A stretch of 64,000 nucleotides of DNA from NCBI GenBank assembly GCA_013076295.1, contig RQOL01000863.1, positions 1,802,180 to 1,866,179 of the forward strand, written 5' to 3'. The stretch comes from Sanderia malayensis (lineage: Eukaryota; Cnidaria; Scyphozoa; Semaeostomeae; Pelagiidae). Position 1 is the stretch's first letter. Every line of letters begins with the position of its first letter. Position numbers and translations under genes: made by a program. This document shows, one piece after another, positions 21,083 to 33,000 of the stretch. Under the pieces are notes generated by a model. The model made no database searches and was not told where the DNA came from. It saw only the letters and a list, made by a program, of their open reading frames with translations.

Positions 21083-24000
21083 ATGAATTCATCAGATGAT
21101 AAAATTGTCGTTTTAAAAGTAACTGTAACTTCTTCGTCGAAAGCAGATAAAGTTCACGATGCTATACTCGAGGAGATTGCTTGGAGCCAGGCCGGGGTTT
21201 CGCAGAAGAGAGCTTTTGTTGGAGCCACACCATCATCAAAAGTAGCACATAGGCAAGGCGAACATGGCTGGACATCAGGACAGCTTACCACGCCAGCAGC
21301 CGTAATTAATGAAGCAATTGACAGAAGATCCATCCACAATTCATTCCCGTTTTCTGCCGACCAAATTGAAGACATTGCTGTCAGTTCGTCGTACATTGCT
21401 GTGCTTTTGAAAAACGGTAAAGTTTGCAGATTTTTAATCAAATACATCAATGAAGAAAATGACAACACTCCTGCCGATGCTTCCCCAAGACAAAAAGGAG
21501 AGGCCTCCAAGAGGACACAAGCTGGTCTGGAAGAGCAAATATCAACCAATCTTGAAGAATTAACAAGAACACCGCCTAATAGTGCACAGGCAACAACAGG
21601 CAGCTACTTACAAAGTGCAGAAGCAAGCAGCAGAAGTAATGACAGCACACAAAGGTTTTCAGAGCAAGGTTCATCTCAGAGAAGTTTTGCTTCAGCAGGC
21701 ACTGACATGCCACAAGTTTCCAGCCACTCACCCGATTCAAAACGGAGGAAGATTGGCAGTTATGAGAATGATGACAGTAGTCCAAGTCAAAGCAATTCTG
21801 TGATTTTCAATCAACGTCCCACTGACGAGGTTGAGGTGAGTTTCGAAGAGCAGCGCCTGAACAGGTGGAATGACTTTTTTGAAAATTTGGAAAGACGGGA
21901 CTCTGAGCTGGATGAAGTCAGCAGTAACGTTACTGGCAGCAAACGTTTAGGTATGGAAAGCTTGCCAACCATTGCAGAATCATTGAGTGGAGAGATGGCA
22001 AGCAATGCATCAGAGTCTCCTCCTAGTCAGGCCAGGAGATGGAGTAACTGCCTCAGAAATTCTGGCAGAAGACAGTCATCTTCTGGAGGTGCCTCATTAC
22101 CCCCTGGCTTTCGACCCGTCTCAGATAAATTGGATTTTATGAACAAGTCAAGCAAGGCTGGAAGTCCAATTTCTGCTAATGAGAAGAATCCTATGGAGTA
22201 TGAAAGAAAAGTTAGAAGAATGTGTTACAGCTCTCCAGAATGGATCTCCACGGTATTAACTAACATTTTACATGTTATGTCTTCTTTATTCCAAAATATT
22301 TGTTTCTCCAATCAATACTAAACTTGGATAAACTAACCAACATTTAAGTTTATTTTTTATTTTTTTGAACCCACATAAATTCCCCAAGAAATTTTGTTCA
22401 TAGCTTAATGTCTTTGTTATATTTTCAGATTTGATTTCTATTAACTAGTGCCCTTTCTGAATTGAACAAATCTAGTATCTCCTTTGGTTCTAAGCACATT
22501 ATTCTGAGCTTAACTTGACTTCAAAATTTTTAGTTTTTATGCAGATTTTTTCATTGTTTAGGACTCAAAGGATGTCAGATTCTCGAGCATCACTTCAATG
22601 TTCTCAGAATTTCTACTTGTTTCGAGAAACGATGCTAAACTGTGGTGCTGGCCGATCAAGTCTGCAGCATGCAAAGGCAGCCCAGATCCCGCAAAGGCAT
22701 ACCAGCACCCGAAAGCCAACTACCTTGGAATTACAGAGGAGAGGGTCTCGATGCTCAGCTCAAGTATGATCAGTGCAACATTGCTGACAGAATCAGGGAA
22801 GATTTGTACATTTTTTGACTCATTGTTCACAGGTAAGTTGTTTAAATGAGTGCTAATTCTTCACTCCTATCTGCAAGGTGACAAACACACACACACACAC
22901 ACACACACACAGAGCATCCTTTATAAGCTTGGTCAAAGTCATAATAATATTTTGAAAAAGCAATCCATCTTTATCATATAATAATGAATGGCTATGCAAA
23001 GACTTCAATTATAAGAGTGAAGTGTTGCTCTCTGCAAATACAGTCCTCTATATATCATAGTAGGTTGAGCAAAATTATAATGATAGGAGTGATGCATAAA
23101 TAATGCTACATTTGTTATTACTTGGAATTTCATGCCAGTGTGATCATCAGATATTTTAAAAGATCCAAGATCCTTTAAAGTACATCCAGATACAAAATTA
23201 TCGAAATTAACAGCAATCACATAGACTAAGGCCACACTGACTCATGAGTTGAATTAATTACTTGAATTTTTTTTAAAAGGATCTAAAGACTAAGATAAAA
23301 ACTATGAGTGTTTGCAATGACATCATGACTAGGGGGGGGGGTATTTTTCTCAGGGGGTGATGACAAATTTTTAGGGGTGGTAGGTTTGATAGATGCTTCC
23401 ATAATTGTTGCCAAAGCAACATTTTTTTCTCATGCAATTGTTCTATGATTAAGCCGATCTTTTTGTGTTCTTTAGATTCTTACAATGGTCAGATGCCAAA
23501 TCTCATCCAGCGACTCACAAAGCCTGCATACCATAGTCCAAACATTCAAAATGAATCCATTATTGACATCAAATGCGGATATTTCTACTCCACAGTTCTC
23601 ACCAAGTCAGGCAAAGTTTATTGGTGGTAAGTTTTTTTTTCTTTCGCACGAATTAGACAAATTACCGTAGAATATCACACATTGGCAGTGCATATTGTGA
23701 CATGCAAGGCTCGAACCTTGATTTTGATTGGCCTACCATACCCACAAGTGGTTCCGTTGAGGCTCGAACGCTCGCACGTCATTTATTCCGCGCATTTTTA
23801 ATTCCTAGGGGCCTTTCTCCCGAACACAATGCAATGGCGAAGCTAAAGAAGTCACAGATGCGAATTTCCTCCAAGAATGGCTTTGAGATTGGAGATATTG
23901 TCGCTTTGAAGGAAAAGAAAGAAGAGGTCGGTTCCTTGGTTATGAACACGTGTCTTCTCGATGGGCCTAAAATTGGCTGGGTCCGGAGAATCCATGATAT

Positions 24001-27000
24001 GGACAGGAATGGGGACAGTTTCGATCTGAAGCACTACACAGTGGAGTTGATTGGTGTTTCCTCGAGTGGCAAGCAAAGGCCAGTGTCGCTCTCACAGATG
24101 AGCAAGAAATCGAGTGAAAGCTCGGAAAAGCATGCGTCAAAACACGCTTGTAAGCTTTCCGACAGTTTTACTGTATACCGTAAATGTTCGAAGTCTCCTG
24201 TAGAAGATGAATTAAGCGCGTTGTGTAGATATGTGTCGTTGGCATGAGTGGTTAATTTGCCACTTATTGATGCGTTTATTTATTTTTTTTTATTGCAGCC
24301 AGCAGTTCGCCGAAGAGTTCGTCGAAGTCCCACGCAGAGAGTGAGAAGATCTGGTCTTCAGACAGCATCATCTTTCTGGAAGAGCGTGCCAGCACCGTGG
24401 GGAAGATAGTGGGGCTAGATGGTAGCTACGCGGTGGTGGAAGCCAGGACGACCGATGGCAGTAGTGGAAATGACGGGAGGCAACTCAAAGTGTGCCAGAA
24501 GTCAACATTGACCAAAGTAGCCGAGTCATCATCTTCATTGGAAGAGTTCGTCGTAAATGAACGGAGATATGATGGGTTTATACGCAATCAATTGGAGTGT
24601 ATTGTCGACCCGCACAGTTGTGAGAATCGGTTCAACGGATACAAAGCCGTGGCTGTCTCGGCGACAAAACGCGGCATTACGGTACTGACAAATAGGATGC
24701 ACGATGGCAAAGCGTTCCTTGTCCACCCTGAAGGCCTCAAGGAGGATAATAGCAAAGTGTTCACGTGCAGCAGTGGTGGTGGTGATGCTGCTGTGGGGAA
24801 TAGCTTTGGTTTGAGGAAGTCACAAACCGCGGAAATGCTGCAGAGTGATGGCAGTGTGACTGCGGAATGCGAGGCTGCATGTTCTATACAATGCAGTTTA
24901 ACTGTTACAAATAATGCCAACTATGCCAGTGATACCAATGATGCCAGTAATACCAAGGATGCCAGTGATACCAATGATGCCAGTAATACCAAGGATGCCA
25001 GTGATACCAGTAATACAAATGATGCCAATGATGCCAGTGATGCCAATCGTGCCAAGAAACGTTGTATCAGTGAAAGACCAACAAAGATGCCAGTACTTGT
25101 GACGTTGGACGAACCCGACATCTGTCTTGTGATGGACAATAACGGCTCATTTCTGCCCGTCAGACACGGCAGCTGTCTGCTGCAGTCGACAGTTGTTGAT
25201 ACCCATCCTTTGAGAGTGCTGAGGATCATGGAAACGAGGTCATGTGAAGATGGCAAAGACGGAAAGTCGTTGACTATCATTGCTGGTCAGTATTTGATTT
25301 GTAATGCTTCTCTACACGCTGTATAATGCTTGGTAATGCATGATGAGGCTTCAATATGCTGCAGTATATCCCTCACCATTCTCTATAATGTTTAAATGCC
25401 TCAGTATGCTTTACAGTGCCTGTTTAAGCTCTATATCATGCTTTCTATTGCTTTATAATGCTTCACAATGCTTTATAATGCTTGATAATGCATGACAAGG
25501 CTTCAATATGCTGCAGAATTTCCCTCACCACTCTCTATAATGTTTAAATGCCTCATTTTGCTTTATTTACTTGTCTATACTCTGTGAATACACTCAAAAG
25601 TTTCACAGCGCTTTGTTATGCTTTGCAATGCTTTATAATGCTTTATAACGTCACATTGTGCTTTATAGTGTCTCAGTTTGCTTTATATTGTATCTTCAAG
25701 GATAGACAGTTGCTATCGTAATAATTGCTCTGATTTCTGTCTTTCAGTCCCTAAATCTTTGAGTATTCTGAAGTCGATCGTCAAAGGAAACCGAAAGAAA
25801 TTCGATGAAGACTTGATGCAGATAGTTAACGCGGCATCTACTTCATGTACGAGCGATCAGAATTCTCGAATTCAGTGTTTCTACGAGAAGTTTACTGGCA
25901 GCCAGAATATCCTGCATTTGTGTGCCACCAACCTCATGCGAGAACAACCCAAAGGTAAGACAGATTGCTAACTAGTTAATGTTAATGCTTTATTAAGCCT
26001 CTTCTCTAATGAGACGCCCCTTTGGGATCTCGAAGTTTAAATAAGCCCATGGGGCTTAATAGGCAAGGATGGCTTAGTGGTTAGGTCGCTTAACTCTTGA
26101 TCAGAGAGTTGCGGGCTCATTTTGCGAGTCAGACGTGGCACAAAAAGTGTGAGAAGAGTATTTGCTGACTCTGCAAGGCAAAAATGAATCACGAGATGTG
26201 GTCATATTGAGAGGAAGGGCCAGGGTCTCACTGCTTAGATTATTCTTAGCATATTCAGTTGTCTCTATGTGCGTGGCGTATAAACCAATACCTTACAAAG
26301 ATGATAATTGTGTTTGTCAATTGACAATCGAGCTCTTACGGTAGTTCATGATACTGACTGTTCACCAAGTTTTATGTCTGACATGATTGGTTTTCTCATT
26401 TGTTTCTACTGTTCGCTATATTCTCCTTAGATCAAGACAGGCAGTCACAGCACAAGAAAGCAACTTGCAATGAAGTATACATGCTGAAGCAAATTCTCTC
26501 CAGTGACGTATTGAGGCCTCATACTGCAAAACTTGTGAGTAGATACTTTTCCCTTCTCCAAACACGTGTAGAAGAATGGCTATTACTAAAGCATGGAACT
26601 TGGAATACTGGAATGAAAGAACACTGGATGGGAATTCATAGTAATTTCTGTAAAAGATTCTAGCTTGTCTGTTTGCCAGTACTTATCTAAGCTTGATGAT
26701 TTTGTGCCTGCAGTTATGTGCTTGTATTTATTCTGTTAGCTCAAACAACGTGATTCTCTTGGTTGCACACCGTTCGCTGCTGCTCTTGTGGTGAAGAATT
26801 CACGAGCCGCTTACTGCATTCTCAAGGCTGTTTTAGAATGGATGAAGCTTGATAAAGGTTGGTAATGATAGCTTGGAAGATGTAGCTTTAGCTTTGGAGA
26901 TGTAGCATTAAGTTGGGAAACGTAGCCCAAGCTTGGAAGAATTGGCATTGGCCTAAGCTTCTTTGTACCAGCCTAAAAGATGAGTTTTAGCATGGGAGAT

Positions 27001-30000
27001 GTAGCATGAACATGGGAGACGTGGCATAAGCTGGGAAGAATTGTCGTTGGCCTAAACTTCTTTGTAATAACTTGGAAGATGTAGCTTTAACTTTGGAGAT
27101 GTAGCATTACCTTTGAAGACGTAGCATAAGCTGGGAAGAAATGCGCACATTATCAATTAGATTCTTAGCCTTTGATTTTTGAGTCATTTTACCCAGCTTT
27201 ACATTGATTCTCGTTACAAATACTTCATCATCATAATTTATTTTTCTCATAGATGACACTCTGTTTAAAGAAGCAATATGTCCGAGCTCTATGTCTGGAA
27301 TGACACCATTGCACCATGTGATGTTTAACAGCAGACCAGATCTGAGCCCAAACTGCATATCACCTAACAGTTTGGTTGTTTCAAATCTTCCATCGAACTA
27401 CACACCTCGCATGCTGCTGCAGTTGTTCAAGGAGCGCTACGCATCAGCCTATAGAGCGTTTATACCTGTCCCACACGAAAACTGGAAGATCAAGACTGCA
27501 AGAGAAAAGCTGAATGGTAAGTTTGTGTTTATAGGCGTTGATGTCATTTGAAAGTGGTGGAAATGAGCTTGAAAAAGTATAGCAACGATTTTTGAATAGT
27601 CGGCTAAACTGTAATAATTGAGTAGGTTTTCAGGTCCATCATTCGCTAAAGCGGCATTGGATCAGTTTGAGAGGTATGGCATTAGCTTGTGAGACGCAGT
27701 ATTAACTTGAGAGACGCAGTATTTGCTTAAGAGACGCAGTATTGACTTGAGAGACGTAGCATTAGCTTGAGAGACGCAGTATTAACTTGAGAGACGCAGT
27801 ATTGACTTGAGAGACGTAGTATTAACTTGAGAGACGCAGTATTGACTTGAGAGACGTAGTATTAACTTGAGAGACGCAGTATGAACTTGAGAGACGCAGT
27901 ATTTAATTGAGAGACGCAGCATTAACTTGAGAGACGCAGTATTAACTTGCGAGACGCAGTATTAACTTGAGAGACGTAGTATTTACTTAAGAGACGCGGT
28001 ATTAACCTGGGAGACGCAGTATTTACTTAAGAGACGCAGTATTAACTTGAAAAGTGCTGTATTAACTTGAGAGACGCAGCATTTTTCACTTGAGAGAGAC
28101 TTAGCATTGAATTGAGAGACGGCATTTGGTTGACAAGCATTTTATTGGCTTTAGGGACGTAGCAATTATGCTACTGTCATAACATCTACCAATCTTTGTT
28201 GCAGGCCAGAATGGTGACAGGAAGCGGACTGTAACTAGCAAAATGCATCAGGGAGCTTCAAAGATCCAGCTTGTCAGAAATCCACATTTCATGCGACCGA
28301 TTCGCCATTCAGTTGAAGTATTAAACAGGGCTGATGCTTTGCGTGCGGCTGCTAAACAAGGTATTCACTGCTGCCTCTATGTATTACCTGCCATGTATTG
28401 CGTCTGCCGCGATGTGAAGTTTGAGTTTATTGACGATGTGTAGGTGATACCAATGATACTAGTGATACCATCAGGGCCGCGGAGAGGATTTATGGGCCCC
28501 TGGTCAAGACAAAAGATAAATAGGGGGTCACGTCGAAGGTGTGCAGGTACGACGGAGGCGTACTCTTCTAGGGGGTTCCGGGGGAATGCTCCCCCGAAAA
28601 TTTTTTATGACGATGGTTGCTGAAATTGCTCTGGTGGCTATTTGGATGCTAAAGTGCTCTCTTTGCTATTACTTCTGTATGAATTTCTTTATTGAGTTAT
28701 TATTTATGGGCCCCTAAACCCTTGGGCCCCCGGGTCAGTGACCCTCCTGATCCCCCCTCTCCTCAGCACTGGATACCATTGGTACAGTAAAAACCCGCAT
28801 ATAAGAACCAATGGATTAAGAATCTTCAGGGTGATACTTCTGTTCAAAACAATAGGAGAAACAATAGCCTATTGTCTTGGAACAATAGCTGGGATGGAAG
28901 CTTACAGGTTCTTATATGCGGGTTTTTACTGTATCACCTACACATCCTAGGATTGGTATCACTGGCATCACTGGCATCACTGGCATCATTGGCATCATTG
29001 GTATCATTGGTATCATTGGTATCATTGGTATCATTGGTATCATTGGTATCATTGGTATCATTGGTATCACTGGCATCATTGGTATCATTGGTATCATTGG
29101 TATCATTGGTATCATTGGTATCATTGGTATCATTGGTATCACTGGCATCATTGGTATCATTGGTATCATTGGTATCATTGGTATCATTGGTATCATTGGT
29201 ATCATTGGTATCATTGGTATCATTGGTATCATTGGTATCATTGGTATCATTGGTATCATTGGTATCATTGGTATCATTGGTATCACTGGCATCATTTATT
29301 TAGGATGTGAGAATTCTTAAGAACTCAACATACGAAGGGTGTGAGAGTCTCGGGAAATACTTGTTATTTGTTATTATAGGCCTGGTCATGTTCAGTGATG
29401 TTGATGAAATGTATCAAGCATTGGCAGAGATGCACAAGTTTCCACTCGTCTGCGAAGCTGAGAGACCTCACACTGGGCTGATGAGTTTTGCCAAGTACAT
29501 ATTGTCTGTTAAGCTGGCCGAGGTGAGGTTTTAGCCCCATCTTTCATCTCAATACCTCGACAGACGTAGTATTAAAGATTTAATATGACCGTGAATGGTG
29601 TAGCACTACCTTAAGAGCTTGGCACTACCTTTGCAGACATGGTAGCTATTGTCTTGATAGACGTAGTATTAAAGGCAGCCATTGCCTTGAGAGACGTAGC
29701 ACTACCTACATCAATACTTTAATAGACGTAGTATAAAGTATTTCCACTTGCTCTGTAAATTATACCACAAACAGAATAGCTTAGATCTATTTGTTGCGAA
29801 TGAGATGATCGACAGAAGGTTCTTGTGTGTAACTATGTACTTGTTTGTTGCGTCTTGTAGGACATCAGTGGAGAAGCAGAGGATGTGAAGGCCTGTCCCT
29901 CGTCCATCTCACACCAGATCAACCCTCTGACAAGGCACACTGTTCACCCAACACTGCAAAACACGTACGTTCTGATCCCCAGAAGTGATATCACAGGTGC

Positions 30001-33000
30001 TGGTATACCACGTGGCATTCACCACCAGAGACACATCATGCCACGTGCAATGAGAGCGTCAAATATGGTGATATCACGTGGAGGCATCGCGTACAGCCAT
30101 CGTCCGTCCGAATATGTCACACGCGCTTCAACGGCTAACAGCAGCACGGTGACAAAAGATATTCCAGTGGAAACGAAAGAAGGCCCACAAGAATTGTCTA
30201 CCGAGGTATGGTTTATATTACCCCCTGGATTTCTCTGACTTTTTATTATGATGCTATGCTTACCGTTGAAATTTTGGGGGGTTGTGTTGTTTGGTAATTG
30301 ACGCATTTGAAGAATAGCAATTTCATTAATCTAGTGATGCTCTTGCGCGAAGGAATACTGCCACAAACATTTTAATTGCCTAATTTAAATTGAATCTTTT
30401 AAGCATAACATCTGTGCCCCGTCCAAATATTTTGTTGGCCGTTGTTTATCAATGGAATTAAGCGTCTTAGACGGGGGTCAGTAATAACACAAGTGTCCTC
30501 TTTTTTGCAGTATGATGAAGATATAATGCGCTGTTTGTTGTTGGCCACGCTACTGGAGGCGAATCCAGAGGTGAGCCTATATTATACGCGTACTCCCTTC
30601 TATCGATGTGAGTTATTCTGATATTACTGATAAGGCTTTATTTTGACGGGGGGTACACGTCTAATTTCCTCTTTTTAGCTCAAATTGCATTTAGCTCTTA
30701 CACTCACCTCCATTCAGTTTTATTTTGGCTCAAATAGCACTTATCTGTAAAGTTTGCCTCAAGGAATGTATTGCTTGGTGTTAAAGTGGACAAATCGTTT
30801 TCTTACAGATTGCATCTCTGCTGAATGCCCAGCAAGAAACAGCATTGTCTTATTACCTGAAAAATGCTGAAAGATTGTCACCGAAAGGCCTTTTTGAATG
30901 CGTGTCGAAATGGCAACCTTGCAGTGCAGACACCTGCTTGTATCACCACTATGCAAAGCAAACACTTCCCATGTGGAAACCGGAGCTGATGGGGATGGAA
31001 TCAGGAATAGAACACGTCCAGCAAGAAGACTCCTTTTCCGTTACATCACAAGCTGGCAACTCAAGTGGTATGACATCTAAGCACGCCTCTTCAAAATCAT
31101 TTGAAGCAGACTGTGGTAATGGCATCTACAGTGGTGGCAATGTTGCTGAGGATGCGAATGATGCAAATTGCTTTACGAGCAATTATCGATGTTCGAAAGA
31201 CATGCACGTCAAAATGGAGAAGTTGCCAGAGAAGAGTCAACTTAAAGTTGGTTCAAAGATGCTAGCTCGTGGCTCAAAGTTATCCGCCGGAGGCAGTACC
31301 ACCAGTGCATTCAATCAGGGAGAAGAAGACCCCATGTCCTCAAAATCGGGAGAGCAGGAGCAACAGGAGGGCGACGCGATACCCTTAGAAGGACCCCCAT
31401 TAAAACGTCCAAGGGAAGATAGCGATTCACCATTTTCGCTTCAGATGGATTGCATCGTGCGGAATTCAAGCGAACCTTTTAACCAGCTAGTTAACACCGC
31501 AGAAGGTGACGAATCAGTTTTGCCAGAAAGTGGCTTTGGTGATTTGGACCTGGCCAGAGACATGCTTACCACCGTGGAACCTTCGTTACCATTTGGTAAA
31601 TGATTTATCAGAAGTATTTACCCTCTTTTTATTTCTACTCAACTTGTGCTTCATAAACAGTCTTTCTTTTCTATTATCCACCTAGTTTACATTCTCCACC
31701 TTGTCTTGTAATGTCTACTTTTCTGTCTTGTCTTGTATTGTCTACGTAGACTATAGCTTGTTTTGTATTGTTTTCTTATGTCTACACTGTCTATTGTTGC
31801 CCGTCTTGTTATCTGCCTCTTCGGCCTCGCCATTTATAGTCTACCTTATGGTCCTTATAGTCCTTCTCATAGTGTCTACACTGTCTATTGTTGTCTGCCT
31901 CTTCGGCCTCGCCATTTATAGTCTACCTTATGGTCCTTATAGTCCTTCTCATAGTGTCTACACTGTCTATTGTTGTCTGCCTCTTTGGTCTTGCCATTTA
32001 TAGTCTACCTTATGGTCCTTATAGTCCGTCTCATAGTGTCTACACTGTCTATTGTTGTCTGCCTCTTTGGCCTCGCCATTTATAGTCTACCTTATGGTCC
32101 TTATAGTCCGTCTCATAGTGTCTACATTGTCTATTGTTGTCTGCCTCTTTGGCCTCGCCATTTATAGTCTACCTTATGGTCCTTATAGTCCGTCTCATAG
32201 TGTCTACACTGTCTATTGTTGTCTACCTCTTTGGCCTCGCCATTTATAGTCTACCTTATGGTCCTTATAGTCCATCTTATAGTGTCTACACTGTCTATTG
32301 TTGTCTGCCTCTTTGGTCTTGCCATTTATAGTCTACCTTATGGTCCTTATAGTCCGTCTCACAGTGTCTACACTGTCTATTGTTGTCTGCCTCTTTGGTT
32401 TTGCCATTTATAGTCTACCTTATCCTGCATTTTCTACATTGTCTTGTATTGTCTACGTAGATATAGCTTGTTTTGTATTGTCTACACTGTCTGTTGTTGC
32501 CCATCTTGTTGTCTACCTCTTTGGTCTTGCCATTTATAGTCTACCTTATTCTTTATTGTCTACATTGTCTTCTTTCAAGATCCATTGTCGTCCGGACAAG
32601 TGCAAAGCACACAGCCTGAAATGCTCGCAAATCCGCGCACAGCTTTACTGCAAGACATACCAACAGACGCACTACACATGCCGTTGCCTGTTAATCTCAG
32701 CTACGTCACGTGGACGACGAACGGTGGTGACGAGAACATGGAAGACGAACCATCCGCACTGGAAAGCACGACGCTTCCGAATCGTCCTTTACTCGACGAT
32801 CTACTCAATATGGGTAACGAAGCGAGTCCTTTGCTGGACCTTGAGATGGATCCATTGTATTCGCATCCTGGTAGCATTGGGAACGGTGGCTCAATGCAGG
32901 GTACTGCTGCCTCATCTTCAGGTCGAGATTATAGTGGTATAGATCCTTTGTTGCAGTCTTCAAGTTTCTCATACGAACGCCCGTCGAAAATATACAGCAG

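Noticed and set aside
28872..29320. Long open frames of LVS, IGI or IPM repeats on both strands
   Set aside because: They follow from a 9 bp minisatellite without stop codons in any frame; intronic.
32298..32942. Open frame across the end of the 82 bp repeat into LRRC-unrelated sequence
   Set aside because: Overlaps the UBR5-type exon 32580-33666 in the wrong frame; its first half is repeat-derived.
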